DNA from: JAWLBM01 sp041687675
GTDB lineage: Bacteria; Pseudomonadota; Alphaproteobacteria; Rhizobiales; Pleomorphomonadaceae
DNA: 64,000 bases
Direction: 5' to 3'
Assembly (NCBI GenBank): GCA_041687675.1
Contig: JAWLBM010000018.1
Coordinates: 21,673 to 85,672 of the forward strand
The translations under genes and the position numbers were made by a program. Under the pieces are notes generated by a model. That model was not told the DNA's origin. It did not search any database and was given only the letters and a program-made list of their open reading frames with translations. Shown here piece by piece: positions 9,778 to 19,338 of the stretch (within the stretch, counting starts at the first letter, position 1; every line of letters begins with the position of its first letter).

Positions 9778-10974
9778 TCACCGCCCCGCCGCGCGCAGCA
9801 CCACGGCCGCGGCGGCGTCGGCCGCGGGGGCGGCGCCCGGCGGGCGCATCAGGTCCCACAGGCGCCGGAAGCCGGCGACCTGGCGGCGGCGCGCCTCCCC
9901 CGGCACCAGCAGCGACATCGCCTCGCGGGCCAGCACGGCGGCGTCGATGCCGGAATCGAGGTGCTCCGGCACGACGTTGTCGCCGAGGATGATGTTGGGC
10001 AGCACCATCGACCTGACCGTGACCTGGCCCGGGATCCGGCGCACCACCTCGGTGACGATGCGGAACACCGGATCGCGCCGGTAGATCACCGTCATCGGCA
10101 CCCCGGCGAGAGCAAGTTCCAGCGTCACCGTCCCCGAGACGGCGATGGCGGCATGGGCGGCGCGGAAGGCGGCGAACTTCATCTCCTCGCCGACGACGAT
10201 CCGCGGCGGGATCGCCCAGCCGGCCGTGCCCTCGCGGATCCGGTCCTCGACGTGGCGCACCGCCGGGATCACCACCTCCGGCCGCAGTCCCGCCGCCGCG
10301 ATCCCGGCCACGGCGGCGCCGAGGTCGGGCAGGCAGCGGGCCACCTCGCCGCCCCGACTGCCCGGCAGCACCAGCAGCACCGGGGGATCGGCCTGCCCGA
10401 CCGGCGGCCGTTCGTCGGGGCCGGGCAGGAGGAGGTCCGGCCGGTCGGTAAGCGGGTGGCCGACGTAGCTGGTCGGCGGTCCGCCGAGGCGGGCGTGCAC
10501 CTCCGGCTCGAAGGGCAGGATGGCGAGCAGGTGGTCGACGTAGGCCGCCATCGCCCGCGCCCGTCCGGGCCGCCAGGCCCAGACGGTGGGCGAGACGTAG
10601 GCGACGACGGGCAGGTCCGGCCGCGCCTTGCGCACGGCCTTCGCGACCCGGTGGGTGAAGTCCGGGCTGTCGACGATGACCAGCACGTCGGGCGAGGCCT
10701 CGAGCACCGCGTCGACGGTCTGGCGGATGCGGCGCAGGATCGTCGGCAAGCGGCCGAGCACGGCGGTGATGCCCATCACCGCGATGTCCTGCAGCGGGAA
10801 CAGCGGCGAAAGCCCGAGGGCCTGCATCCGCGCGCCGCCCATGCCGGCGAAGCGCACCGCGCCGCCGGTCTGCCGGATCAGCGCGCCCATCAGCCGGCTT
10901 CCCAGCTGGTCGCCCGATTCCTCGCCGGCGACCATGAACACGCTCAAGGTGCCGGAGGCCGATCCGGAATTCAT
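9778..10974 (-). CDS. lpxB: Lipid-A-disaccharide synthase
   Basis: 398 aa GT19 enzyme that joins lipid X and UDP-2,3-diacylglucosamine into the tetra-acyl disaccharide 1-phosphate of lipid A at the inner membrane. Visible family motifs are FMVAGEESGDQLGSRLM at the N-terminus, FAGMGGARM, VIVDSPDFTHRVAKAVRK, YVSPTVWAWRPGRA, TSYVGHPLTDRP and VLPGSRGGEVARCLP. The start ATG overlaps the lpxI stop (ATGA), showing translational coupling. It is the last gene of the operon and converges on gltA. Confidence 0.95.
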   Translation of the reverse strand: MNSGSASGTLSVFMVAGEESGDQLGSRLMGALIRQTGGAVRFAGMGGARMQALGLSPLFPLQDIAVMGITAVLGRLPTILRRIRQTVDAVLEASPDVLVIVDSPDFTHRVAKAVRKARPDLPVVAYVSPTVWAWRPGRARAMAAYVDHLLAILPFEPEVHARLGGPPTSYVGHPLTDRPDLLLPGPDERPPVGQADPPVLLVLPGSRGGEVARCLPDLGAAVAGIAAAGLRPEVVIPAVRHVEDRIREGTAGWAIPPRIVVGEEMKFAAFRAAHAAIAVSGTVTLELALAGVPMTVIYRRDPVFRIVTEVVRRIPGQVTVRSMVLPNIILGDNVVPEHLDSGIDAAVLAREAMSLLVPGEARRRQVAGFRRLWDLMRPPGAAPAADAAAAVVLRAAGR

Positions 10975-11855
10975 GGGGCGCCGCCGAAGTCCGCCGCCCG
11001 GAATGTCTCGCCCACCACGAACAGCTTGAGCCGGTCGGCGGCGGCCACCAGCGAAGGCCGGTCCACCAGGAGGACCCGGCCTGCCTCGACCGCGACGCCG
11101 GCGAGCCCGGCGGCGGCGGCGAGGTCCAGCGTGCGCGGGCCGATCGCCGGCATATCGACCCTGAGGTCCTGCTGCGGCTTCGCCGCCTTGACGAGGACGC
11201 CCTCGCGGGTGGCGCCCCGGATGCGACCGCGCGCCCGCAGGTCGGCGATCCGCTGCAGGAGTTCGTCCGTCCCCTCGACCCCCTCGACCCCGACGACCCG
11301 GCCGCCGATCGCCACCGCCGCCTGGCCGATGTCGAGCCGGCCCAGCGCTTCGGCCGCTTCGAAACCGCGGGCGATGTCGCGCAGCGCCTGTTCGTCCGGC
11401 GCGACGCGGCCGATCTGGCCCTCGCCGCCGACGAGGAGCGGCGCCACCTCGTGGGCCCCGACGACCCGGTAGCCGCGGTCCTCGAAGAAGCGGACCACGC
11501 CGCGCAGCACCGTGTCGTCGCCGCCGACCATGATGGAGAGGATCTTCGGCAGGCTCATCACCGTGCCGAGGTCGACCCGGATGCTGCGGTAGTCCGGCCT
11601 GGTGACCGATCCGGCGATGACCAGTTCGCCCACCTTCTCGCGCGCCAGGAGATCGAACAGCCGGCCGATCTCGCCCCAGCGGATCCAGTGGTGCCGGAAG
11701 CGGTCCACGGACCGGTCCGCCTCGCCGGTGATGGCGAAGACGCAGGTCGGCCGGCCGCTCGCCACGGCCGCCTCCGCCACGGTCAGCGGCACCGCGCCGC
11801 CGCCGGCGATGATGCCGAGGGTCGGCCTCGAGGGATCGATCCCCCGCCCGCTCAT
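10971..11855 (-). CDS. lpxI: UDP-2,3-diacylglucosamine pyrophosphatase LpxI
   Basis: 294 aa DUF1009 protein. LpxI hydrolyses UDP-2,3-diacylglucosamine to lipid X and is the alphaproteobacterial substitute for LpxH. The N-terminal domain begins TLGIIAGGGAVPLTVAEAA, and the C-terminal catalytic domain contains the conserved stretches KAAKPQQDLRVDMPAIGP and LAGVAVEAGRVLLVDR. It overlaps lpxA (ATGA) upstream and lpxB (ATGA) downstream, so it is coupled to its pathway partners. Confidence 0.94.
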   Translation of the reverse strand: MSGRGIDPSRPTLGIIAGGGAVPLTVAEAAVASGRPTCVFAITGEADRSVDRFRHHWIRWGEIGRLFDLLAREKVGELVIAGSVTRPDYRSIRVDLGTVMSLPKILSIMVGGDDTVLRGVVRFFEDRGYRVVGAHEVAPLLVGGEGQIGRVAPDEQALRDIARGFEAAEALGRLDIGQAAVAIGGRVVGVEGVEGTDELLQRIADLRARGRIRGATREGVLVKAAKPQQDLRVDMPAIGPRTLDLAAAAGLAGVAVEAGRVLLVDRPSLVAAADRLKLFVVGETFRAADFGGAP

Positions 11856-12658
11856 CCGTCCTCCGCCTCGTCACCGCGCGGCGTGCAGATCGCGCGGTCG
11901 CCGCCTGCGCGGATGCAGGCGATCACCCGGTCGACCAGCGGCGAGCCGCCGAAGGTCTCGGCCACCCGGTCGATCCGCGCCGACAGCGGGTCGTCGCCGC
12001 GGAAGAGCAGCTTGTAGGCATTGCGCAGCGCGTGGATGTCCTCACGCGGATGGTTGGCGCGCCTGAGGCCGACGAGGTTCAGGCCGCCCAGCCGGGCCCT
12101 GTTGCCGATCACCGTGCCGTAGGGGATGATGTCGCTCTCCACCCCCGACATGCCGCCGACGAAGGCGCCCTCGCCGATGCGCACCCACTGGTGCACCGCC
12201 GAGAGGCCGCCGATGATGGCCCGGTCGGCGATCTGCACGTGCCCGCCCAGGATGACGTTGTTGACCAGGATGACGTTGTCACCGATCAGGCAGTCATGCG
12301 CCACGTGCGAGCCGATCATGACCAGGCAGCGCGCGCCGACGCGGGTCAGCATGGAGCCGCCCTCGGTGCCAGGGTTCATGGTGACGTTCTCGCGCACCAC
12401 CGTGTCGTCGCCGATCTCGAGCCGGCTCTCCTCGCCGCGGAACTTGAGGTCCTGCGGCGCGTGGCCGAGGCTTGCGAAGGGGAACACCTTCACCCGCGCG
12501 CCGAGCCGGGTGCGGCCGGTCACCACCACGTGGGAGTGGATCACCGCGCCGTCGCCGATCTCCACCTCGGGACCGATCACGCTGAAGGGGCCGATGCTGA
12601 CGCCCTCGCCCAGCCTGGCGCCCGGCTCCACGATGGCGGTCGGATGAATGCTCGTCAT
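11852..12658 (-). CDS. lpxA: Acyl-ACP--UDP-N-acetylglucosamine O-acyltransferase
   Basis: 268 aa left-handed beta-helix trimer enzyme that catalyses the first step of lipid A synthesis. Hexapeptide repeats run from residue 4 (IHPTAIVEPGARLGEGVSIG) to about 190. The catalytic histidine is His121 in GSHVAHDCLIG. A helical C-terminal domain follows (ANHPREDIHALRNAYKLLFR). The start ATG is that of MTSIHPTAIV; the frame stays open upstream, but that region is the fabZ coding strand in another frame. A 50-bp gap with a hairpin separates it from fabZ. Confidence 0.96.
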   Translation of the reverse strand: MTSIHPTAIVEPGARLGEGVSIGPFSVIGPEVEIGDGAVIHSHVVVTGRTRLGARVKVFPFASLGHAPQDLKFRGEESRLEIGDDTVVRENVTMNPGTEGGSMLTRVGARCLVMIGSHVAHDCLIGDNVILVNNVILGGHVQIADRAIIGGLSAVHQWVRIGEGAFVGGMSGVESDIIPYGTVIGNRARLGGLNLVGLRRANHPREDIHALRNAYKLLFRGDDPLSARIDRVAETFGGSPLVDRVIACIRAGGDRAICTPRGDEAEDG

Positions 12659-12674
12659 CAAGGTCTCAACCCTC

Positions 12675-12691
12675 GCACCCCTTCGGGGTGC
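12675..12691. other. Perfect hairpin between fabZ and lpxA
   Basis: GCACCCC-TTC-GGGGTGC, a 7-bp stem with a 3-base loop in the only gap (50 bp) inside the lpxD-fabZ-lpxA-lpxI-lpxB string. There is no T-tract, so it may stabilise or punctuate the transcript rather than terminate it. Confidence 0.45.
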
Positions 12692-12708
12692 CGCTCGAGA
12701 ATGCGCGT

Positions 12709-13191
12709 TCAGTCGACCAGCATGGCGCTGATCTCGGCTTCCGCAACCTTGGACCCCGCCACCTTCGCCTCGACGCCGAACCACCACATGTTGGCCCGCT
12801 GCTTCAGCTTTCGCACGTGGTACTCGATGACGTCCCCGGGGCCGACGGGCTTGCGGAACTTCGCCTTGTCGATCGTCATGAAGTAGACCAGCTTCGGCCG
12901 CGTTCCGCCCTCTCGCGCGTGGACGCAGATGGCGCCCGCCGTCTGCGCCATCCCCTCGATCATGAGGACGCCGGGCATGACGGGCGCGCTGGGGAAATGC
13001 CCTTGGAAATGCGGCTCGTTCATGGTGACGTTCTTGATTCCGATGGCGGAATTGTCGCCGTCGATCTCGATGATCCGGTCCACCAGCAGGAACGGGTAGC
13101 GATGCGGAAGAATCTCCATGATCCGCAGGATGTCCACGGACTGAAGCGTCTTCTTCGCCCCCTCCGGGGCGTCGGCAACGGTCTCGTTCAC
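12709..13191 (-). CDS. fabZ: 3-hydroxyacyl-[ACP] dehydratase FabZ
   Basis: 160 aa hot-dog-fold dehydratase of fatty acid synthesis; with LpxA and LpxD it competes for 3-hydroxyacyl-ACP, which explains its place in the lipid A operon. Motifs: ILPHRYPFLLVDR, catalytic His65 in HFQGHFPSAPVMPG and Glu79 in VLMIEGMAQ. The start is GTG at 13189-13191, overlapping the lpxD stop (GTGA); this gives VNETVADAPEG. Confidence 0.95.
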   Translation of the reverse strand: MNETVADAPEGAKKTLQSVDILRIMEILPHRYPFLLVDRIIEIDGDNSAIGIKNVTMNEPHFQGHFPSAPVMPGVLMIEGMAQTAGAICVHAREGGTRPKLVYFMTIDKAKFRKPVGPGDVIEYHVRKLKQRANMWWFGVEAKVAGSKVAEAEISAMLVD

Positions 13192-14237
13192 GGCTCGTCG
13201 TCTCCACTGTCGGAGCGGGCGGCCCGCCTCAGGGCCGACTGTTCCCGCATCCACTCCCTGATCGGCTTGGCCGGCGTCCCGACCACGCGGGCGCCCGGCG
13301 GCACGTCGTCCTTCACGCTGGAGGCGCCGGCGATCTGTGCACCGGCGCCGATCTTCAGGTGCCCCGCAAGGCCCGCCTGCCCGCCCATCGCCACGAAGTC
13401 GCCGAGCACGGTGGACCCGGCGATCCCGGTCTGCGACACCAGCACGCAATGCCGGCCGACGATGACGTTGTGGCCGATCTGCACCTGATTGTCGATCTTG
13501 GTCCCCTCGCCGATGATCGTGTCGCGGTTCGAGCCGCGGTCGATCGTCGTGTTGGCGCCGATCTCCACGTCGTCCTGGATCACCACGCGGCCGATCTGCG
13601 GCACCTTGAGGTGCCCGCTCGGGCCCATGGCGAAGCCGAAGCCGTCCTGGCCGATGCGGCAGCCGGGATGGATGATGACCCGGTTGCCGACCAGCGCATG
13701 CTGCACCGTGGCGCCCGGACCGACATGGCCGTCCCGGCCGACGCGCACGTCGTGGCCGATCACCGCTCCGGCGCACACGACCGTGCCGCGGCCGATCTCG
13801 GCCCGCGGGCCGATCGCCGCCCCGGGCTCGACGGTGACGCCCTCCTTGAGGCGGGCGGTCGGGTCGACGTGGGCGGCCGGCGACACGCCCGCCGTGCCGA
13901 GCGGCCCCTCGAGCCGGGTCGCCGCGGGATAGAGGGCCTGCAGGACGAGCGCCATCGCCCGGTAGGGGTCCTTGGCCACCACCAGCGTCAGGCCCTGAGG
14001 CGCCGCGGACGCGTGCTTCTCCGCGCAGATGCAGATGCTGGCCGAGGTCATCCGGAATTGCGGAAGGTAGCGCGGGTTGTCGAGGAAGGTGAGATCCCCC
14101 TCGCCGGCGTGGTCGAGCGGCGCCACCCGCCGCACCAAGGTCGACGGGTCCCCCGCCGCGACGCGGCCGCCGGAGAGTTTCGCCACGTCCTCCGCCGTCA
14201 GCGGGCTTGGCTCGGGGAAGAAGGCGGGATCGGGCAT
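13188..14237 (-). CDS. lpxD: UDP-3-O-(3-hydroxyacyl)glucosamine N-acyltransferase
   Basis: 349 aa. The N-terminal uridine-binding domain (1-100) is followed by a left-handed beta-helix of hexapeptide repeats (about 117-300). The catalytic histidine is His256 in VQIGHNVIVG, and the substrate-loop motif GQDGFGFA is present. It adds the second acyl chain in lipid A synthesis. It overlaps fabZ by 4 bp and is separated from bamA by 98 bp containing a strong hairpin. Confidence 0.95.
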   Translation of the reverse strand: MPDPAFFPEPSPLTAEDVAKLSGGRVAAGDPSTLVRRVAPLDHAGEGDLTFLDNPRYLPQFRMTSASICICAEKHASAAPQGLTLVVAKDPYRAMALVLQALYPAATRLEGPLGTAGVSPAAHVDPTARLKEGVTVEPGAAIGPRAEIGRGTVVCAGAVIGHDVRVGRDGHVGPGATVQHALVGNRVIIHPGCRIGQDGFGFAMGPSGHLKVPQIGRVVIQDDVEIGANTTIDRGSNRDTIIGEGTKIDNQVQIGHNVIVGRHCVLVSQTGIAGSTVLGDFVAMGGQAGLAGHLKIGAGAQIAGASSVKDDVPPGARVVGTPAKPIREWMREQSALRRAARSDSGDDEP

Positions 14238-14281
14238 CGGCTCACTCCGCGGGCGCCGTCGCGGTCAGGCCCGCAAACGAG

Positions 14282-14309
14282 CCGGCCGCCGCGGTGAAGC
14301 GGCGGCCGG
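14282..14309 (-). terminator. Strong hairpin between bamA and lpxD, possible attenuator
   Basis: Eleven-base-pair stem CCGGCCGCCGC / GCGGCGGCCGG with a 6-base loop. On the minus strand it is followed by CTCGTTTGC, a poor T-tract. Lying inside an otherwise continuous operon, it could lower lpx expression relative to bamA or protect mRNA ends. Confidence 0.4.
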
Positions 14310-14335
14310 TTCGGGTTTCGGATGTCCGGCGCGGA

Positions 14336-16696
14336 TCAGAACCGGGTGCCGCCGGAGAAGCGGAAGATCTCGGTCTCGTCCTCGTCGTTCTTCAGCACCG
14401 GGTAGGCCAAGTCGGCGCGGAGCAGCCCGAAGGGCGACTCCCAGAGGATGCCGAGACCGACCGAGGCGCGGACCTCGAAGTCGTCCGACACCACAGAGGC
14501 GCCGCGATCGGCGGCGGTGTCCTTGTCCACGTCCCACAGCGCGCCGGCGTCGGCGAACAGGGCGCCCGAGAAGCCGAACTCCTTCGAGATGAAGGGCATC
14601 GGGAAGATCGTCTCGGCGGTGGCGGCCGTGTAGAACTGGCCGCCGAGCAGGTAGCCGGTCGTGCTGTCGCGCGGGCCGAAGCCCTCCGAGGCGAAGCCGC
14701 GCACCGTCTCGCCGCCGAGCCGGAAGTGATCCATGAAGCGCAGGTCCTCGCCGAGGCCCATCACATGGCCGCCCTTCACGCCGATGTGGCCGATGAGGTC
14801 GTAGTCGACCGAGAGCTGGGTGTAGTAGTCGGCCTTGACCGTTGTGCGGATGAAGCTGACGTCGCCGCCGACGCCGGCGAACTCCTGGTTGAACGAGGCG
14901 AATATGCCCTCGCGCGGATAGCGCCTGCTGTCCAGGGTGTCGTAGGTCAGGTTGTAGCCGATCGAGGACACCAGCGTCTCTCCCTCGTCGGCGACGTCGA
15001 AGCCCTCGATCCGGTCATCGATGATGTTGTCGTTGATGTCGCGGTTGATGTTCGAGATTTCCTGGTTGTAGATCGAGTAGCGGGCCCCGACGGTGAGCTC
15101 GTCGTTGATCGGGACGGAGAAGCGGATCGCGCCGCCCTTCACCGTCTCGTCGTAGGGGTGGATCAGGTCGCCCTGGTCGTACTGGCGCTGGTAGAGGTCG
15201 AAGCCGGCCGCGAGCCGCTGGCCCAGGAAGAAGGGCTCGGTAAAGGAGAGCTCGTAGCTTTCGCCGTCGCTGCCGCGGCCGACCGCGGCGCGCACATATT
15301 GGCCGCGGCCGAGAAGGTTCCGCTCGCTGATCGAAAGCTCGACGATGACGCCGTCGCTGGTCGAGTAGCCGGCGCCGACCGAGATCTCGCCGGTCGACTG
15401 GTCCTCGACCTGCACGTTGACGACCACCCGGTCGGGCGCCGAGCCGGGCTCGGAAAAGATCCGCACGGTCTTGAAGAAACCGAGGTTCCGCAGGCGTCGC
15501 TCGGCCTTCTCGATCAGCACCTGGTTGTAGGCGTCACCCTCGGCGACGTCGAACTCGCGCCGGATCACGTAGTCGCGCGTGCGGGTGTTGCCGATGATGT
15601 TGATGCGCTCGATGTAGGCGCGCGGACCCTCGTCGATGAAGTAGGTGATCGAGATGGTCCGGTTGGTGTAGTCGCGCTCGCCGCGCGGGCGGACCTGGAC
15701 GAAGGCGTAGCCGCGGGCGGCGACGGCCGTGGTCAGTTCCTCGAGGGTCTGCTCCACCTCGCGGGCGCTGTAGACGTCGCCCGGGCGCGTCTCGGCGAGG
15801 CCGCGAAGCGCTTCCGGATCGACTTCGCTGAGCGTGGTCTCCACGTCGATGTCGCCGTAGGTGTACTGCTCGCCTTCCTCCACCGTGAAGGTGATGAAGA
15901 AGCCGTTCTGCTCGCGGTCGAAGTCGGCCACCGCCGAGATGATGCGGAAGTCGGCGTAGCCGCGATTGTAGTAGAAGCGGCGCAGCGCCTCCTGGTCGGC
16001 ATTGAGTCGGTCGGGGTCGTAGTTGTCCGACGACTTCAGCCAGCCGAGGATGCCGGCCTCCTTGGTCGCGATCACGTCCTGCAGGCGACCGTCCGAATAG
16101 GCCTGGTTGCCGACGAAGGTGATGCGATTGACCTCGGTGCGCGGGCCCTCGTCGATCCTGAACACGAGATCGACGCGGTTGGCGGCGTTGTCGATGATCT
16201 GCGGCTCCACGGTCGCGTTGTAGCGACCGGTCCGGCGGTAGAGTTCGAGAATGCGCTGGACGTCGGACTGCACCTTCGCCTCGGTCAGCACCGAGCGCGG
16301 CTGCAGCTCCACGATCGCGGCGAGGGCCTCGTCGTCGTGCCGCTCGTTGCCCTCGAAGGCGACGCGGGTGATGACCGGGTTCTCGACCACGGTCACGACG
16401 AGCGCCCCGCCCTGCTGCGAGATCTGGACGTCGGAGAACAGGCCCGTCGCGAACAGCGCCTTGATCGAGTCGTCGATGTCGGCCGCGCCGAAGGTCCGGC
16501 CCGGTTGGATCGTGACGTAGGAGCGGATCGTCTCCGGCTCCACCCGGGTTGCGCCGTTGACCACGATCTGGCTGACGACGGCGGCCCTGGCCCACTCGGC
16601 GCCCACCCCCGGAAGATCGGCCCCGACCACCGGGGCGATGCCCGTGATCGCCGCCGACAGGAGGAGGACCTTGTTCCAGTTCTTGAAGGAGCGCAT
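14336..16696 (-). CDS. bamA: Outer membrane protein assembly factor BamA
   Basis: 786 aa Omp85 protein that inserts beta-barrels into the outer membrane. It has a signal peptide (KVLLLSAAITGIAPVVG), five POTRA domains (about 40-430; VSQIVVNGATRVEPETI opens POTRA1, INIIGNTRTRDYVIRREFD opens POTRA5) and a 16-strand barrel with the conserved VRGF motif (GETVRGFASEGFGPRD). It ends in the C-terminal phenylalanine typical of barrels. The order rseP-bamA-lpxD-fabZ-lpxA is conserved in alphaproteobacteria. 166 bp separate it from rseP. Confidence 0.96.
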   Translation of the reverse strand: MRSFKNWNKVLLLSAAITGIAPVVGADLPGVGAEWARAAVVSQIVVNGATRVEPETIRSYVTIQPGRTFGAADIDDSIKALFATGLFSDVQISQQGGALVVTVVENPVITRVAFEGNERHDDEALAAIVELQPRSVLTEAKVQSDVQRILELYRRTGRYNATVEPQIIDNAANRVDLVFRIDEGPRTEVNRITFVGNQAYSDGRLQDVIATKEAGILGWLKSSDNYDPDRLNADQEALRRFYYNRGYADFRIISAVADFDREQNGFFITFTVEEGEQYTYGDIDVETTLSEVDPEALRGLAETRPGDVYSAREVEQTLEELTTAVAARGYAFVQVRPRGERDYTNRTISITYFIDEGPRAYIERINIIGNTRTRDYVIRREFDVAEGDAYNQVLIEKAERRLRNLGFFKTVRIFSEPGSAPDRVVVNVQVEDQSTGEISVGAGYSTSDGVIVELSISERNLLGRGQYVRAAVGRGSDGESYELSFTEPFFLGQRLAAGFDLYQRQYDQGDLIHPYDETVKGGAIRFSVPINDELTVGARYSIYNQEISNINRDINDNIIDDRIEGFDVADEGETLVSSIGYNLTYDTLDSRRYPREGIFASFNQEFAGVGGDVSFIRTTVKADYYTQLSVDYDLIGHIGVKGGHVMGLGEDLRFMDHFRLGGETVRGFASEGFGPRDSTTGYLLGGQFYTAATAETIFPMPFISKEFGFSGALFADAGALWDVDKDTAADRGASVVSDDFEVRASVGLGILWESPFGLLRADLAYPVLKNDEDETEIFRFSGGTRF

Positions 16697-16862
16697 GTGC
16701 TACTCGAACCCGTTTCAACTGCTGCCAAGAACCACGTCGGACCCGCTCGGGGCGGAGTCGCGACGCTCGTTTTTACAGTGTCCGCCGGGCCTTGCAAGCC
16801 AGTGAGCCGGCACCTTGGACCTTTTCCCGCGCCACCGTGGCGACCGGGCAACTTTCTCCCGA

Positions 16863-17981
16863 TCAGCCCGTCGCGATCCGAATCAGGTCGTTCATGGTGC
16901 CGAACACCATCAGCATGATGACGATGGCGAACCCGATCTTGAACCCGACGTTCTGCGCCCTCTCGGACAGCGGCTTTCCGCGCACCGCCTCGATGGCGTA
17001 GTAAACGAGATGTCCACCGTCCAGCAACGGGATGGGGAAAAGGTTAAGCAAACCGATCGAAACCGAAAGAACTGCGGCAAGGTTAATGAGCGGTAACCAG
17101 CCCAGTTGCGCCGCCTGACCGGAAAGCTTGGCGATGCCGATGGGGCCGCCGATCTGGTCCGCCGACTCGCGCCCGACGATGATCTTTCCAAGATAGCCGA
17201 GCGTCGTGGTGACGACGCGCCAGCTCTCGGTGACGCCGACGCCGACGGCCTCGAGCGGCCCGTAGCGGATCATCCGCACTTCGGTCGGCTCGTGCTGCAC
17301 GCCGAGAAGGCCGACCCGCTGCGTGTTGCCGAGCCGGTCCTCGATCTCCTCGGTGCGCGGCGTCGCCTCGAGGACGATCCGCTCGCCGCCGCGCTCCACC
17401 TCGACTTCGAGCCGCTCGCCGGCCGACACGAAGACGATGCGCTGGACGTCCTGGAAGCCAGGGGTCGGCGTGCCGTTGATCGAGACGATCAGGTCGCCCG
17501 GCTGCAGGCCGGCCTCGGCCGCCGCGCTGTCCGGGTTCACCTTGCTGACGACGGGGGTCGTTTCCGGGCGGCCGGCGATGCCGAACAGGAGAGCGTAGAT
17601 GATGATCGCCAGGATGAAGTTGGCGATCGGTCCGGCGGCGACGATGGCGGCCCGCCGCCAGACCGGCATGCTCTGGAAGGCGCCCGGCTGCGAGGCCACC
17701 GCCTTGTCATGACCCGGCGCGCTCGCCGCGTTGGCGTCGTCGATGAAGCGCACATAGCCGCCAAGCGGCAGCGCCCCGACGCGCCAGCGGGTCCCGTGCC
17801 GGTCGTTGAAGCCGACCAGTTCCGGCCCGAAGCCGACCGAGAAGGCCTCCACCTTCACCCCGCACCAGCGGGCGACGAGGAAGTGCCCCAGTTCGTGGAA
17901 GAAAACCACGATGGTCAGCACCAGGAGGAAGGCCGGAATGGCGATGGCGAGCGAACCGCCCCAGGAGGAGATGAATTCCAT
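16863..17981 (-). CDS. rseP: Site-2 zinc metalloprotease RseP
   Basis: 372 aa inner-membrane protease that cleaves transmembrane segments, for example of anti-sigma factors and leftover signal peptides. The zinc motif HELGH (29-33) lies in the first membrane helix, one PDZ domain spans about 120-200 (PDSAAAEAGLQPGDLIVSIN), and the third zinc ligand motif is FPIPLLDGGHLVYY. A GTG 13 codons upstream (18020) is also in frame, but ATG 17981 (MEFISSWGGSLAI) gives the normal short periplasmic N-terminus. One PDZ domain rather than the two of E. coli is usual in alphaproteobacteria. Confidence 0.93.
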   Translation of the reverse strand: MEFISSWGGSLAIAIPAFLLVLTIVVFFHELGHFLVARWCGVKVEAFSVGFGPELVGFNDRHGTRWRVGALPLGGYVRFIDDANAASAPGHDKAVASQPGAFQSMPVWRRAAIVAAGPIANFILAIIIYALLFGIAGRPETTPVVSKVNPDSAAAEAGLQPGDLIVSINGTPTPGFQDVQRIVFVSAGERLEVEVERGGERIVLEATPRTEEIEDRLGNTQRVGLLGVQHEPTEVRMIRYGPLEAVGVGVTESWRVVTTTLGYLGKIIVGRESADQIGGPIGIAKLSGQAAQLGWLPLINLAAVLSVSIGLLNLFPIPLLDGGHLVYYAIEAVRGKPLSERAQNVGFKIGFAIVIMLMVFGTMNDLIRIATG

Positions 17982-18101
17982 ATGCGCAATCCAATCTTCG
18001 TCACGCGGGGCCGCAACCACCGGATTCGTGGGCGGCCCCGGTTATCCTATAGCAGTCGGCTCGCCGTCCGGGCGAGCCCCCGGCCCGATTTCGCGCCGGC
18101 G

Positions 18102-19331
18102 TCACGACGGCGCGGCGGTCCGCGCCACCACCTCGTCAGCCCGCCGCCGCGCGGCAGCGTCCAGCGCGGCGGCCGCCTCCAGGCTGGTCGGCTCGCCCAG
18201 TTCCCCGGCCCGCTCCGCCGCCTCCACGGTGGCCGAGACCACGAGGGCGATGCCGGTGAAGCCGATCCGCCGGTCGAGGAAGGCCGCGACCGCCACTTCA
18301 TTGGCCGCGTTCAGCACGCAGGGCGCGCCGCCGCCCCGCGCCATCGCCGCCTCGGCCAGCGCCAGGCAGCGGAAGCGGGCGCGGTCCGGCGCCTCGAAGG
18401 TCATCTGGCCGAGCGCCGCGAGGTCGAGCGGCTTGACCGGCACGGGCCGCCGCTCGGGCCAGGCCAGGCAGTAGCCGATCGGCGTGCGCATGTCCGGCGA
18501 GCCCAACTCGGCGAGCAGGGAGCCGTCGCTGTAGCGCACCAGCCCGTGGATCACCGACTGCGGATGGACGAGGACGCCGAGACGGTCCGCGCCGACCCCG
18601 AACAGGTGGTGCGCCTCGATCAACTCGAGGCCCTTGTTCATCAGCGTCGCCGAGTCGATGGTGATCTTGCGGCCCATCGACCAGTTCGGGTGCCTGAGCG
18701 CCATCTCCGGCGTCACCCGCTCCAGCGCCGCGGCGCCGAGTTCGCGGAAGGGGCCGCCCGACGCGGTGAGGATGATCTCCGTCACCTCGTCCATGTTGCG
18801 CGTCTCCAGCACCTGGAAGATCGCGTTGTGCTCGCTGTCGACGGGGAGGATCCTCACCCCGCGCGCCGCCGCAGCCCGCGTGTAGAGCCCGCCGGCGCAG
18901 ACCAGCGTCTCCTTGTTGGCGAGGGCGATGGTCCGCGCCGCGTCGAGGGCGGCCACCGAGGGAGCCAGGCCCGCCGCGCCGACGATCGCCGACACCGACA
19001 CGTCCACCGGCCGCGACGCCGCCTCCACGACGGCCGCAGGGCCGGCGCCCGTCTCGATGCCGCTGCCGGCGAGGCGCTCGGCGAGTTCGGCGCGCCGCGA
19101 CGGGTCGGCGACCACGGCGACCCGCGCGCCGACCGCCCGCGCCTGCTCGGCGAGCTTCGCCGCGTCGGACCCGGCGACCAGCGCCTCGACGACATAGCGC
19201 CCCGGCTCGCGGGCGACCACGTCGAGCGTGCTCGCGCCGATCGAGCCCGTCGAGCCCAGGAGGCTGATGCGGATCGGGCCCGCGGCCGGCGCGGCGCGGT
19301 CGGGACCCGGATGTCGGACCGTCTCGTTCAT
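18102..19331 (-). CDS. dxr: 1-deoxy-D-xylulose-5-phosphate reductoisomerase
   Basis: 409 aa. It converts DXP to 2-C-methyl-D-erythritol 4-phosphate with NADPH, the committed step of the MEP isoprenoid pathway that feeds UppS two genes upstream. Motifs: ISLLGSTGSIGASTLDVV (NADPH site), LANKETLVCAG, the metal site PVDSEHNAIFQ, TASGGPFRE and MGRKITIDSATLMNKGLE. Seven bases separate it from cdsA. Confidence 0.95.
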   Translation of the reverse strand: MNETVRHPGPDRAAPAAGPIRISLLGSTGSIGASTLDVVAREPGRYVVEALVAGSDAAKLAEQARAVGARVAVVADPSRRAELAERLAGSGIETGAGPAAVVEAASRPVDVSVSAIVGAAGLAPSVAALDAARTIALANKETLVCAGGLYTRAAAARGVRILPVDSEHNAIFQVLETRNMDEVTEIILTASGGPFRELGAAALERVTPEMALRHPNWSMGRKITIDSATLMNKGLELIEAHHLFGVGADRLGVLVHPQSVIHGLVRYSDGSLLAELGSPDMRTPIGYCLAWPERRPVPVKPLDLAALGQMTFEAPDRARFRCLALAEAAMARGGGAPCVLNAANEVAVAAFLDRRIGFTGIALVVSATVEAAERAGELGEPTSLEAAAALDAAARRRADEVVARTAAPS

Positions 19332-19338
19332 GGCGCGG